Shown: positions 24,347 to 33,973 of the stretch, one piece after another
Position numbering within the stretch: the stretch's first letter is position 1
How the letters are laid out: every line of letters begins with the position of its first letter
NCBI GenBank assembly: GCA_008933615.1
Contig: WBUR01000001.1
Span: forward strand, 119,814-183,813
Direction of reading: 5' to 3'
From: a bacterium
Lineage (GTDB): Bacteria > CLD3 > SB21
DNA: 64,000 nucleotides
Notes under the pieces: generated by a model
What the model was told of the DNA's origin: nothing
Seen by the model: only the letters and a program-made list of their open reading frames with translations
Databases searched by the model: none
Made by a program: the position numbers and the translations under genes

Positions 24347-24956
24347 TTTTTGAACCCTCTTTTATGAGCTTGCTATACAGCCTTACAGCTTTTACAACGG
24401 CAAACACTCCGATAACTGAAAGCATAAGGAATGACGAGTAAAACGTCATGACCGAAAGCTCCGGGTTTTTATTGGAACGCCACGAATGCAACGTTTGCCA
24501 AAACGCGGTTTGTGCAACTGCATATTCACTGCCCGGCCCCTCCATAACAAAAACATAACCGACGATATTGAAAACACCTCCAATTACAACCAGATAAGTT
24601 GTAAAGCGAAATGCTTTATTAATGTCTTCGGTGTTATGAAAAACTTTCACGGCCAATGCGGCGGCCAGAGCCACTGTACCAAATGGTATAAAAGGAAGCC
24701 CGATCTTTATATCGGCCATTAAGTCCAAATTGAGATTCAGGAATCCGAAAAGAACTGCAAGAAAAAGCGAGCCATCACGTAGTAAAACATACATCATCCA
24801 CCACAAATCTGCCGCAACCCTTAATGTGAACCGCGACAGGATGCGTTCAAAATACGGTCTGCCAATGTGAAGTAAACATGAAATGACGGAAGCCAGAATT
24901 CCGAGATCGCATAAGGTTTGTGCTGTCCAGATTTCCAATGATTTATATGTTTCCAT
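24333..24956 (-). CDS. Five-TM membrane protein of the redox module
   Basis: A 207-residue protein with about five transmembrane segments (roughly 12-31, 50-75, 87-107, 118-138, 168-192). Histidines at 30, 107 and 157, near segment ends, could be heme or quinone ligands, although no known di-heme pattern is recognised. It overlaps the ferredoxin gene. No family is recognised; it may be the membrane anchor of a quinone-linked electron-transfer complex, but this rests on gene neighbourhood. A matching regulatory box lies about 80 bp upstream. Confidence 0.6.
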   Translation of the reverse strand: METYKSLEIWTAQTLCDLGILASVISCLLHIGRPYFERILSRFTLRVAADLWWMMYVLLRDGSLFLAVLFGFLNLNLDLMADIKIGLPFIPFGTVALAAALAVKVFHNTEDINKAFRFTTYLVVIGGVFNIVGYVFVMEGPGSEYAVAQTAFWQTLHSWRSNKNPELSVMTFYSSFLMLSVIGVFAVVKAVRLYSKLIKEGSKNVQS

Positions 24957-25032
24957 CTTTGTTTTCTTTCGTTTCTTTACTAAGCCCGCACTTTCACAAC
25001 GGAAGAAAAATGCAAGAAAATTGATGGACTAT

Positions 25033-25067
25033 CAACTTAAGTTATTCTTAATTATTATTAAGTAATG
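25033..25067. promoter_or_regulatory. Redox-module box, copy B
   Basis: CAACTTAAGTTATTCTTAAT then TATTATTAAGTAATG, 77-110 bp upstream of the membrane-protein start. Its distal edge TTAAGTAAT is the target site of the MITE copy that follows, so the insertion has duplicated one end of the box at 25223-25231. Confidence 0.55.
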
Positions 25068-25222
25068 TGCTTATCGGGTTTACTCACATACGTCATGGTG
25101 AGCCCTTCGGCAGGGCTCAGGACAAGCTTGTCGAACCATGACCAAGTTTAGTAAAATCAGTCTTTCGACTTCGCTCAGACTGAAGGGTTCTCTTCCATTT
25201 GTGAGCCAACCCGATAAGCACG
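25067..25222. mobile_element. MITE-like element, copy 1 (156 bp)
   Basis: The ends are inverted repeats: TGCTTATCGGGTT followed by TACTCACA on the left, and the reverse complement TGTGAGCC then AACCCGATAAGCA on the right. The 9-bp direct repeat TTAAGTAAT flanks it (25058-25066 and 25223-25231). Internally there are hairpin-forming parts, GAGCCC/GGGCTC, GACAAGCTTGTC and CAGTC/GACTG. It has no coding capacity. The second copy is at 37974-38129 and is nearly identical. It is mobilised presumably by a transposase elsewhere in the genome. Confidence 0.85.
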
Positions 25223-25242
25223 TTAAGTAATGATGAGGGGAT

Positions 25243-26637
25243 CTAAACTAACGGAGGAAGTGTGATGCGGAAAATAGAACCGGTAGTATCACTTTCAAGT
25301 GAGATGGTTCCTTGATGGATGTTGATGGCCCATTGAGCAATGGAAAGGCCTAAGCCTGCTCCGCCTGTTTCACGAGAACGGTCTTTGTAAATTCTGTAAA
25401 AACGGTCAAAAATTTTTGTTTGATGTTCGGGCGAAATTCCCGGACCATTATCTTTAACCTCAATGATAACTTCTTTATTACTTTCCGCAAAAAACCGGAT
25501 ATCAATGTTCCCCCCCGGCTGTGTATATTTGATTGCGTTGTCAATAAGATTTAAAATAGCTCGCCGGAATATGGTTTTATCTATATCGTAAAAAATTCCT
25601 TCGTTCCCGTCAATGTTTGTGTTTTGTTTTTTTTCTTCAGCTAATACCGAGACCAACTCAAAACATTCCTTCATGAATAACCGAAGGTCAACACGCTCCT
25701 TTTGAAGGGCAACATATCCGGCATCTGCTTTTGAAAGAATCAATAAGCTATCCACAAGGTGAGTAAGCCGGTTTGTTTCTTCGAGCATACTTGCAATGAC
25801 TCCCCGATAATGTGAGGAAGGTTGACCTTCTTGCATTCCAACTTCACCGACGCTACGAATAGCGGTAAGAGGCGTACGAAGTTCGTGAGAAGCATCTGCC
25901 GTAAAACGCTGCAACTGCTGAAACGATGTATCCACTCTGACAAGGAGCTCATTGATGCCGTTGGCCAGATGTCCCAGTTCGTCATTTGGGTTCATAACCG
26001 GCAACAGTTCCTTTAAATTTTCGGCGGTTATTTTCTTAGCTTTAACCACCATCCTGTCGATCGGCATCAACGCCCTTTTTGCCATCCGGTACCCGCCGAT
26101 AAGCGCTCCTATAAAAACCAACGGGCTGGTTAGCAATAACGTCATCATAAATTCATTCATTTCTTCAAACACAAACTCTTCGCTCATTGCGATTCGAATG
26201 AAATACGTCTTACTTCCAACCGTATAACCGGTGGAACGCACTCTCATTCGGTCTCCATTCCTAAAAACCATGGAAAGCGGTTCGTCATTTTGAATAAAAT
26301 CTTTTTCTTTGGGCGATTCACCAAGCGCCTGATTATTTAGAGTCCGACTTCGATAGGCAAGAGTTCCATCGTTGTTCCATACTTCAACAAAACGCTCATA
26401 CCGTTTCGCATGATGCAGCGAGTCCTCATGATCTATTTTATGAGAAATTCCGGGTGTTTGGAGCAACAATTCCTGAATGATCTCGAGATCTTCTTCAAGA
26501 TTCATATCAATCTGTTGAGTCAGATAAAAGTAGAGAAAAAGCGAGGTGGACAGCGCGTATAAAAAGACAAGTATACTTGTAATAATCGTATATCGAATAG
26601 CGAGACGTGTACGTATGTTTTGATAATTAAAGATCAT
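25243..26637 (-). CDS. Sensor histidine kinase (CusS/CzcS-like)
   Basis: A 464-residue membrane kinase. TM1 is at about 14-36 and TM2 at about 165-188, with a periplasmic sensing region between them. HAMP is at about 190-240 (NPNDELGHLANGINELL). The H-box DASHELRTPLTAIRS, the N-box NLIDNAIKYTQPGG and the G-boxes DNGPGIS and GAGLGLSIA are all intact. It overlaps the regulator gene at its start by 11 bp, so they form a two-component pair. The order next to RND metal-efflux genes suggests metal sensing, but the efflux genes are separated by a gap and this is inference. Confidence 0.88.
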   Translation of the reverse strand: MIFNYQNIRTRLAIRYTIITSILVFLYALSTSLFLYFYLTQQIDMNLEEDLEIIQELLLQTPGISHKIDHEDSLHHAKRYERFVEVWNNDGTLAYRSRTLNNQALGESPKEKDFIQNDEPLSMVFRNGDRMRVRSTGYTVGSKTYFIRIAMSEEFVFEEMNEFMMTLLLTSPLVFIGALIGGYRMAKRALMPIDRMVVKAKKITAENLKELLPVMNPNDELGHLANGINELLVRVDTSFQQLQRFTADASHELRTPLTAIRSVGEVGMQEGQPSSHYRGVIASMLEETNRLTHLVDSLLILSKADAGYVALQKERVDLRLFMKECFELVSVLAEEKKQNTNIDGNEGIFYDIDKTIFRRAILNLIDNAIKYTQPGGNIDIRFFAESNKEVIIEVKDNGPGISPEHQTKIFDRFYRIYKDRSRETGGAGLGLSIAQWAINIHQGTISLESDTTGSIFRITLPPLV

Positions 26638-27319
26638 TATTTTTATTATCGCTCAAGATAAATCCGACGCCGCGTAAAGTATGAAGCAGTTTCGCTTCAA
26701 AAGGATCGTCAATTTTTTTCCGCAAATGAGCAATATGAACGTCGATAACGTTATCCAAAGGAGTTGCGCGCGCCATTTCATACCACACTTTCTGGCTGAG
26801 CATTTCACGGGAAACGATTTTATTCTTGTTTCGAAGAAAATACTCCAGTAATTCAAATTCTTTATTGGTCAGTTGCAATGCCCTATTATCCCGAAACACT
26901 TTTCTTGTTAACAAATTCATTTCAATGCCTGCAAAGGTCAACTGTTGAACTGCTTCTTGATTCCCGCGCCTTAGCAACGCACGCACACGGGCAACTAATT
27001 CTGGAAAAGCAAATGGTTTAATAAGATAATCATCCGTCCCTGCGTCAAATCCGGTGACTTTGTCTTCAACGGAATCTTTTGCAGTAAGCACAAGTACCGG
27101 CGTTGAAATAGATTTTTGCCGCATGGTTTTTAATATTTCAATTCCATCTCTCCCGGGGAGCATCCAATCCAGAATCACAAGATCAAATGTTCCCGAGTTA
27201 ATACAAAAAAAACCATCCTCGCCATTGTAGGCAACGGTTGCATCAAATCCTTCTTTTCCCAAACCTTCCTTTAAGGCGCGGGCAACTTTTTTTTCGTCTT
27301 CAATAATAAGGATTTTCAT
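26627..27319 (-). CDS. OmpR-family response regulator
   Basis: A 230-residue regulator. The receiver domain has the acidic pair EDEK and the phosphoacceptor in LVILDWMLPGRDG. The C-terminal winged helix contains LTNKEFELLEYFLRNKNKIV and then NVIDVHIAHLRKKID. It belongs to the CusR/CopR-like group of the OmpR family, often paired with metal-resistance operons. It is transcribed before the sensor kinase. About 280 bp of non-coding sequence precede it, without a recognisable element. Confidence 0.92.
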   Translation of the reverse strand: MKILIIEDEKKVARALKEGLGKEGFDATVAYNGEDGFFCINSGTFDLVILDWMLPGRDGIEILKTMRQKSISTPVLVLTAKDSVEDKVTGFDAGTDDYLIKPFAFPELVARVRALLRRGNQEAVQQLTFAGIEMNLLTRKVFRDNRALQLTNKEFELLEYFLRNKNKIVSREMLSQKVWYEMARATPLDNVIDVHIAHLRKKIDDPFEAKLLHTLRGVGFILSDNKNNDL

Positions 27320-27600
27320 AACCTAATTTTTTAAGGATACGCTGGCATCCAATTAGTGCCTATTACCTATTGCAACATAAAAGTTTTATCATAAATTTCA
27401 AATACCAAACAACAATAATTTTCAAATTACAATTTCAGTAATTATAAAAAAAATGAAAACTTACGGAAAAGAATTCTCCGTGAAAACAAAAGGTTTTTCG
27501 GACATCCAAAACATCACTCGTAAATTTTTTGGACACAGGTCTATAGGCTACCATACATATTTTCAAATCTGAACTGTGACAACAGCTGCGTGAGATATCC

Positions 27601-28047
27601 TCAAAAAACGCCTGCTACTGCTAAATATCTTAAGATTCGTAAAGTAAAAACAATGAAAATAAATTTCCACAATTGTACTTTCATCAGGCCGCCAACGATG
27701 GTCAAGGGGTCGCCAATAACGGGCAACCATGACCCTAGTAGACTCCACGTTCCATAGTCCTTCATCCACTTCACTGCGAGACGGCCGGCTCTGGACGAAA
27801 TAAGCTTGGCCTCCGCTTTGTCGGCAAACAGAAATCCTAAACCGTAATTGAATAAGCAGCCAAGGCAGTTGCCAAGCGAGGCCGCAATTAGAGCCGACTC
27901 TTGCGGAATACCTGTTTTGATTCCCGTTAACAAAATTAGTTCCGAGCTAAACGGCAAAAGTGTTGCAGCTAAAAATGATAAAAAGAACACTCCCAATGAA
28001 CCGTAAGAGGAAATTAGATCTTGATAAAGTGAAACGAAACTTTCCAT
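27601..28047 (-). CDS. YqaA/DedA-like membrane protein (VTT domain)
   Basis: A 148-residue integral membrane protein with four or five hydrophobic segments. LGVFFLSFLAATLLPFSSEL opens the fold. GNCLGCLFNYGLGF and the loop GSWLPVIGDPLTIVGGLM are typical of the YqaA family of small SNARE-associated/DedA (VTT) membrane proteins. The function is uncertain, possibly lipid transport or membrane homeostasis. It lies between the two-component genes and the efflux adaptor, on the same strand. Confidence 0.8.
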   Translation of the reverse strand: MESFVSLYQDLISSYGSLGVFFLSFLAATLLPFSSELILLTGIKTGIPQESALIAASLGNCLGCLFNYGLGFLFADKAEAKLISSRAGRLAVKWMKDYGTWSLLGSWLPVIGDPLTIVGGLMKVQLWKFIFIVFTLRILRYLAVAGVF

Positions 28048-28216
28048 AAGCCCACATTATTTAAAAGTCAATAACAATTGACCTGTGATATTTTGAATCC
28101 TTTTCACCGTTTTCATCAAACATCAAAGATGTTACTTCAACAACTTGACCTATCCTATTGTCGCCGAGACTTGCAGTTACCTTATTTTGATTTGCCAACG
28201 CTTAACTCATCTTTGA

Positions 28217-29422
28217 TTAATGTTCATCCCCGCCTTCGCCTTCTTTCATTTTTGACAAGAGAAAGAATGTGCTTTTTACCGCTATTTTAGCGTCTTTAGG
28301 AAGTTGGTCCAAAAGAGTCACTTCGACAAATCCCAAATCCGTTATCCCCGTTTTAACTTCGGTCATTTCAAATGAAAACTCATCTTTGTCTTCTTTAGAA
28401 CTATCTTCTTTCTTACTTACTTCTTTTGTCGTCGCCGTTTGAACAAAAATAAAATCTCTGCCATCTGTTCTGACAATCGCTTCTTGCGGTACGGCGCTCA
28501 CCTTGCCTTCCCCGACATTGATCAAAGCGCTCACATACATTCCGTGAATCAAATTCAGATTATTATTGTTTTTTATTTCGGCGTGAACGGCTACGGATTT
28601 AGTTTCATTTTCAAAAGCTCGACTTATGGAAAAGATTGCCCCTTGAATAAGTTTATTATTCTGATTCGTCAAAATGAATTCAACCGTTTGAGCAACTTTC
28701 ACTTTAAAAAGGTCTTTTTCATAAACGAATATATCCACATGGATCTTTCTATTGTCAATAACTTCAAAAAGAGGTTTTTCGGGTTGCGCGAAAGTCCCGA
28801 TGTTCGCATTGATGCGTCCGACATAACCCTCTATCGGCGATTTGATAGGCACAGCGGCGATCATATTGCCCTTTGATATCTCATCCATAGAAACGAATAG
28901 CATATTCAGTTGCTTTTCTAAGGAAGTTAATTTTGCCCTTTCAGAGCGGTAGTTAGCTTCCGTCTGTTGATATATTTTCACGGTGCCGGCATTTTCCTGA
29001 TTCAATTCTTTCTGGCGCAAATATTCTTTTTCCAGAAAAGTAAAATTACTTTTTACAGTTAAATATTCTTCCTGCATTTTGATAAAATCCGGGTGTTCCA
29101 GCGTCGCCAGTGTCTGACCGGCGCTTACAAAATCACCGACTTTAATATAAATTGCCTTTACTATACCGCCCTTTAAAGGCGATATACTGGCTTGATTCTG
29201 CGGCGGGACTTTCAAATAGCCATTTGCTTTCACAACCTCTCTGAGATTTTTCAATTCGATGCCGCCAAGTTGAATACCAACGGATTCATATTGTGCTTTT
29301 GTAAGAGTCACGATTTTAGAATGACTCTCTTCGGGCTTTTCAACCTCCTTCATATCGTTCTTTGTATTACAACCGATACAGATCAAGCTCAATAGTAATG
29401 CCGATAAATTAAAATATTTCAT
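28217..29422 (-). CDS. RND efflux periplasmic adaptor (CzcB-like)
   Basis: A 401-residue lipoprotein adaptor. The signal ends in LICIGC (Cys18). A lipoyl-like beta-barrel region contains SPLKGGIVKAIYIKVGDFVS then GQTLATLEHPDFI. A coiled-coil hairpin spans about 110-170 (YLTVKSNFTFLEKEYLRQKE), and the barrel continues with AAVPIKSPIEGYVGRINANI. The C-terminal part ends with an acidic/Lys-rich segment (EDSSKEDKDEF). It links the pump at 29531-33871 to the outer membrane. Transcription order is pump, then adaptor, about 110 bp apart. Confidence 0.9.
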   Translation of the reverse strand: MKYFNLSALLLSLICIGCNTKNDMKEVEKPEESHSKIVTLTKAQYESVGIQLGGIELKNLREVVKANGYLKVPPQNQASISPLKGGIVKAIYIKVGDFVSAGQTLATLEHPDFIKMQEEYLTVKSNFTFLEKEYLRQKELNQENAGTVKIYQQTEANYRSERAKLTSLEKQLNMLFVSMDEISKGNMIAAVPIKSPIEGYVGRINANIGTFAQPEKPLFEVIDNRKIHVDIFVYEKDLFKVKVAQTVEFILTNQNNKLIQGAIFSISRAFENETKSVAVHAEIKNNNNLNLIHGMYVSALINVGEGKVSAVPQEAIVRTDGRDFIFVQTATTKEVSKKEDSSKEDKDEFSFEMTEVKTGITDLGFVEVTLLDQLPKDAKIAVKSTFFLLSKMKEGEGGDEH

Positions 29423-29530
29423 AAATACGATTCCTTAAATGTTAATATTATATAAAAGTTTTTGTTTTAAATGATGTTTATGTGTTTCACAGCTCGCTCT
29501 TTCATTCTTCGATTCCTTGAGTGATCATGG

Positions 29531-32500
29531 TTACTGCCATCCCTCAAGGTAATTTATGTAAATAATCGTCTGGTTATACAAATTGATAACATCCAAATAC
29601 TGCGCTTTGATACCGACAGCAAACGTCAGGCTTTGAATGTATTCCAAATAGCCAATGTCTCCTGATTGGTAGCTTTTTTCCGCTACTTTCAGAATTTCAT
29701 CTGCTTGCGCCAAAGCCTTTGACTCATAATAACTCCGCAATGAGTAATTTTTTTCGAAGTCAGTTTTTAATTTTAAATACTCGCTGCGGATGATATTTTT
29801 ATTTTTTTCAAAATCCGCTTCGGCTATTTTGATTTGCATTTTTGCGGCTTGATGTTGGCCGAATTGAGGAACAAACCAAAGCGGGATAGCGACGCCAATT
29901 GCATAACCATAAAAACCGGAACGGCTCCCTAATTTCTGCATAGAATATCCTATTGACACATCAGGCAGGAACTTACTTTTTTCCAATGTAAGTTGGGATT
30001 TGGCTGCTCGGATTCTCTGGCTGAAATAAGCCGTGAGCGGACTGTTAGCCGTCGTGTCGCCGAATACCGGGGATGTTAGCGGTTTCAACTGTTGCTCGGC
30101 CAGAACAATAGCTGTTTGGACGTTAAGCAGTTGCTGCAATTCCACTTCTGCCGTGCGAACAGCGGCTTCGCCTTGTTTCTTCATGATCTGAATTTCTTGA
30201 TATTTCGATTCGGCTGAGAGTTTCTCTAAGAACGAACTCTCTCCCGTTCTATATCTTAATTCAGCCGCTTTGACAAAATGGCTGTAAAGGCTGTCTTGAA
30301 AGCGCAAAAGCCTCATTTGTTCAAGGCTTGTTAAAAGTTGAAAGTATGCAGTTTTAACGTCCCGGATTATCTCCGCCCGCGTGATCGCGTACGACTTCTC
30401 GCTAAGAATTAACTCATTTTTCAGCACATTCCCTTTGAAAAGATAATTTGTGGGAAACTCGAAATTTTGTCTAATCCCTATTTTAACATTGCCTTTCTCA
30501 GACGACTTTCTCTCTTCGACTTCATTAAAAAATTCCGTTTTCCCAAAATCCCAGGATGTCTTACGAAGCGCTTGCCGCTGTTTAACAGCATACGATGCGC
30601 TTGACAATTTCGGATTGGATTGGAGCGCTATCCGGACCGCATCGTCCAGAGTCAATGGCCCGTTCGTATCTTCTTGAGCATTAAGGCTGTTACTGCATAT
30701 CAATAAAAAAAAGCCAACGACGATCGGTACGATCATATTGCCGGACTCCGGTTTCGTTTGCTTCTTTGAGAATAGAATATAAAGCACAGGTAAAACTATT
30801 AATGTAAGAAGTGTAGCAGAAATCAAACCGCCAATTACAACCGTTGCGAGAGGTTTTTGTACTTCCCCTCCGGCTGACGTAGAAATAGCCATCGGCAGAA
30901 ACCCTAACGATGCAACGGCGGCGGTCATGATGACCGGGCGCAGCCGAACCCGTGTGCCTTTCATAACACGCTCTGTTATATCCATGATGCCTTCTTTTTC
31001 TAATTGATTGAAATAACTGATTAATACAATTCCGTTAAGCACGGCAACTCCGAAGAGCGCAATAAAACCGACCCCCGCGGAAATACTAAACGGCATATCG
31101 CGAAGCCATAAAGCAAAAACGCCTCCAATAGCCGATAACGGAATGGCCGTATAGATTAACAGCGATTGTTTTACCGATTTGAAAGCAAAAAAAAGCAGTA
31201 TGAAAATAAGTAGCAATGCCGCCGGCACGGCTATCATCAATCGTTCTTTGGCTTCGATAAGGTTCTGAAATTGTCCGCCGTACGTAATGTAATAAGCGGG
31301 TGGAAGTTTTAATTCCATATCCAGCTTTTTCTGAATTTCTTCCACTACCGATTCAACGTCCCGGCCGCGAACATTAAACCCCACAAAAATTCTACGTTTC
31401 GTGTCGTCGCGGGAAATTTGTGCGGGCCCTTCCTTAAGCTGAATATCCGCCACTTGCGCCAGCGGTACTTTGTTTCCCGAGGGCAAAGAAATGTATAAGT
31501 CGTTTACGTCGGATAGGTTGCGGCGATAATCTTGGTTTAATCGCACGATCATATCAAAACGTTTTTCCCCTTCGAATACTACGCCAGCGACTTCTCCCGC
31601 GAAAGCGGTTTTGATGATTTTGTTCACGTCGGAAATGGTTAAACCATATTGGGCAATTTTATCCCGATGGTACGTAACCGTTATTTGCGGGAGTCCGCTG
31701 ATCTTTTCAACAATCGGTGTTTCCACACCACTGACGGTTGCGATAAGATTAGCTACTTTATTAGCATTTTCTGTCAATACATCTAAGTCCTCGCCATAGA
31801 TTTTGACTGCCACATCCTGCCGGATACCGGTCATTAGCTCGTTGAATCGCATCTGAATGGGCTGGGACATTTCAAAGATTACGCCCGGGATAACGGAAAG
31901 AGCTTCTTCCATTTGTTCCTGCAACTCTTCTCTTGATTGCGCGCTCGTCCATTCTTCTTTGTCTTTGAGCACGATCATCATATCTGCCCTTTCTAAAGGC
32001 ATTGGATCGGTAGGAATCTCGGCGCTTCCAATTCTTGATACTATTTGTTCAATTTCAGGAAACTTTTCTTTAAGGATAGATTCAGCCTGAGTGACAGTTT
32101 TAACACTTTGAGACAATGAGCTTCCTTGCATTAGCGCCGTTTCAGCAACGAAATCGCCCTCCTCAAGTGTCGGCATGAATTCTCCTCCCATTCGAATAAA
32201 GACAAATACACTAACTGCAAACATGAGAACAGCCGCGGTCACTACGATCTTCTTTTTTCTAAGAGCAATTTTAAGAGAAGGTTCGTACCAATAATGAAAA
32301 AAATCCATGATTTTATCTGAAATATTTTTTTTATGTTCGGTTTTTTTGCTCAAAAATACCGCTGAAATCATTGGGACATAAGTCAATGAGAGTAGAAATG
32401 CTCCTAGAATGGCAAAACTCACTGTCTCGGCCATCGGCCTAAACATTTTTCCTTCGATGCCAACGAGCGTAAGAATAGGAAGATAGACGATTAAAATGAT

Positions 32501-33871
32501 GATTTGTCCGAATGAGGCGGAACTCATCATGCGCTTAGCGCTTTCGCCGACCTCCTTATCCATCTGGACTTGTGTTAATGTTTTCGTACCTTTATAGAAA
32601 TGAAGGCTTACTGAAATCCGATGTAAAATATTTTCAACAATGATGACAGCGCCGTCTACTATCAATCCAAAATCAATGGCGCCCAGGCTCATTAGGTTGC
32701 CGGAGACTCCAAATACATTCATCATACCAAATGCAAACAGCATTGAGAGAGGAATAACCGAAGCAACGACTAGGCCCGCTCTTATATTTCCGATCAATAA
32801 TACAAGCACAAAAACGACGATCAAGCCTCCTTCGATTAAATTTGTGGCCACAGTGCCAATGGCTTTGTCCACTAATTTGGTGCGATCTATGAAAGGCTCA
32901 ATTACCACGCCATCCGGAAGTGTTTTCTGAATTTTTTCAATGCGTTCTTTTACGTTTTTTATTACTTCTGATGAATTCGCCCCTTTTAGCATCAAAGCAA
33001 TTCCGGCTACGACTTCGCCTTCGCCGTTTCGTGTCACCGCTCCGTATCGAATCGCATTTCCATATTGAACTTTGGCAACATCACGAATTAACATCGGGAT
33101 TCCATTTACATTTTTAATTACGATTTTCTCGATGTCCTCTAGCGAAGTAACGAGCCCTGCGCTTCTTATAAAGTAGGCATTGTTTCCTTTTTCAATATAG
33201 GCGCCGCCAGTGTTCTCGTTATTGTTTTCCAACGCCTCAAAGATTTCGGCTAAAGAAACACGCATGCTATTGAGGGTTTCTGGATCTATCGCGATTTCAT
33301 ATTGCTTCAGGTAACCGCCCCATCCGCTGACTTCAGCCACGCCTGGGGTTCCTGACAGTTGACGTTTTACGATCCAGTCTTGAATCGTCCTCAAATCCAT
33401 TGGCGAGTATTTATTTTCATATCCCGGTTTGGCGTGAATTACGTAGTGATAAATTTCGCCCAAACCGGTGGAGACAGGCGCTAATTCGGGTGTTCCTAGC
33501 CCCGCTGGAATTTGGCTCTCTGCTTCTTTTAATCGTTCTCCCACAAGTTGCCTTGCCTTGTAAACATCCACTTCATCTTTAAAGACAATAGTAATAACGG
33601 AGATTCCAAACCTGGAAATCGAACGAATTTCGATGACGTCGGGAATATTGGCCATAGCGAGTTCAATGGGGGCCGTTATAAATCTTTCGGTTTCCTGTGC
33701 AGCCAGGGTTGGAGCCAGGGTCATAACTTGTACTTGGTTGTTGGTTATGTCCGGTACGGCATCAATGGGAAGCTGTGTCATGGAATAGGAGCCCCAAACT
33801 AGCAGGCCGATCAGAAATAGCCCGATAATCGGCTTATTTCGAATGGACACATTAATTATTTTATCAATCAT
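29531..33871 (-). CDS. czcA: Fused heavy-metal RND pump and outer-membrane factor (CzcA-CzcC)
   Basis: A 1446-residue polypeptide. Residues 1-1045 form a complete CzcA-type heavy-metal RND pump with 12 TM segments. The TM4 signature GAIDFGLIVDGAVIIVEN carries the Asp, Asp and Glu of divalent-cation (Zn/Co/Cd) pumps rather than the Cu/Ag type. From M1046 (30736) a signal-like segment (MIVPIVVGFFLLICSNSLNA) is followed by a TolC/CzcC-type outer-membrane factor of about 400 residues with LTLDDAVRIALQSNPKL. The start at 33871 is chosen because MIDKIINVSIRNKPI is the usual CzcA start; an upstream ATG at 33952 adds 27 residues. Such fusions are known in Bacteroidota. Confidence 0.92.
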   Translation of the reverse strand: MIDKIINVSIRNKPIIGLFLIGLLVWGSYSMTQLPIDAVPDITNNQVQVMTLAPTLAAQETERFITAPIELAMANIPDVIEIRSISRFGISVITIVFKDEVDVYKARQLVGERLKEAESQIPAGLGTPELAPVSTGLGEIYHYVIHAKPGYENKYSPMDLRTIQDWIVKRQLSGTPGVAEVSGWGGYLKQYEIAIDPETLNSMRVSLAEIFEALENNNENTGGAYIEKGNNAYFIRSAGLVTSLEDIEKIVIKNVNGIPMLIRDVAKVQYGNAIRYGAVTRNGEGEVVAGIALMLKGANSSEVIKNVKERIEKIQKTLPDGVVIEPFIDRTKLVDKAIGTVATNLIEGGLIVVFVLVLLIGNIRAGLVVASVIPLSMLFAFGMMNVFGVSGNLMSLGAIDFGLIVDGAVIIVENILHRISVSLHFYKGTKTLTQVQMDKEVGESAKRMMSSASFGQIIILIVYLPILTLVGIEGKMFRPMAETVSFAILGAFLLSLTYVPMISAVFLSKKTEHKKNISDKIMDFFHYWYEPSLKIALRKKKIVVTAAVLMFAVSVFVFIRMGGEFMPTLEEGDFVAETALMQGSSLSQSVKTVTQAESILKEKFPEIEQIVSRIGSAEIPTDPMPLERADMMIVLKDKEEWTSAQSREELQEQMEEALSVIPGVIFEMSQPIQMRFNELMTGIRQDVAVKIYGEDLDVLTENANKVANLIATVSGVETPIVEKISGLPQITVTYHRDKIAQYGLTISDVNKIIKTAFAGEVAGVVFEGEKRFDMIVRLNQDYRRNLSDVNDLYISLPSGNKVPLAQVADIQLKEGPAQISRDDTKRRIFVGFNVRGRDVESVVEEIQKKLDMELKLPPAYYITYGGQFQNLIEAKERLMIAVPAALLLIFILLFFAFKSVKQSLLIYTAIPLSAIGGVFALWLRDMPFSISAGVGFIALFGVAVLNGIVLISYFNQLEKEGIMDITERVMKGTRVRLRPVIMTAAVASLGFLPMAISTSAGGEVQKPLATVVIGGLISATLLTLIVLPVLYILFSKKQTKPESGNMIVPIVVGFFLLICSNSLNAQEDTNGPLTLDDAVRIALQSNPKLSSASYAVKQRQALRKTSWDFGKTEFFNEVEERKSSEKGNVKIGIRQNFEFPTNYLFKGNVLKNELILSEKSYAITRAEIIRDVKTAYFQLLTSLEQMRLLRFQDSLYSHFVKAAELRYRTGESSFLEKLSAESKYQEIQIMKKQGEAAVRTAEVELQQLLNVQTAIVLAEQQLKPLTSPVFGDTTANSPLTAYFSQRIRAAKSQLTLEKSKFLPDVSIGYSMQKLGSRSGFYGYAIGVAIPLWFVPQFGQHQAAKMQIKIAEADFEKNKNIIRSEYLKLKTDFEKNYSLRSYYESKALAQADEILKVAEKSYQSGDIGYLEYIQSLTFAVGIKAQYLDVINLYNQTIIYINYLEGWQ

Positions 33872-33973
33872 AAAATATTCTTTCTGAATTAAAAAGTATC
33901 TAAAACAAACAGCGTCAAACGGAAACACTAATTCCGTAATACTAATAGGCAAACGTATATTTTTAAGGAAGAA

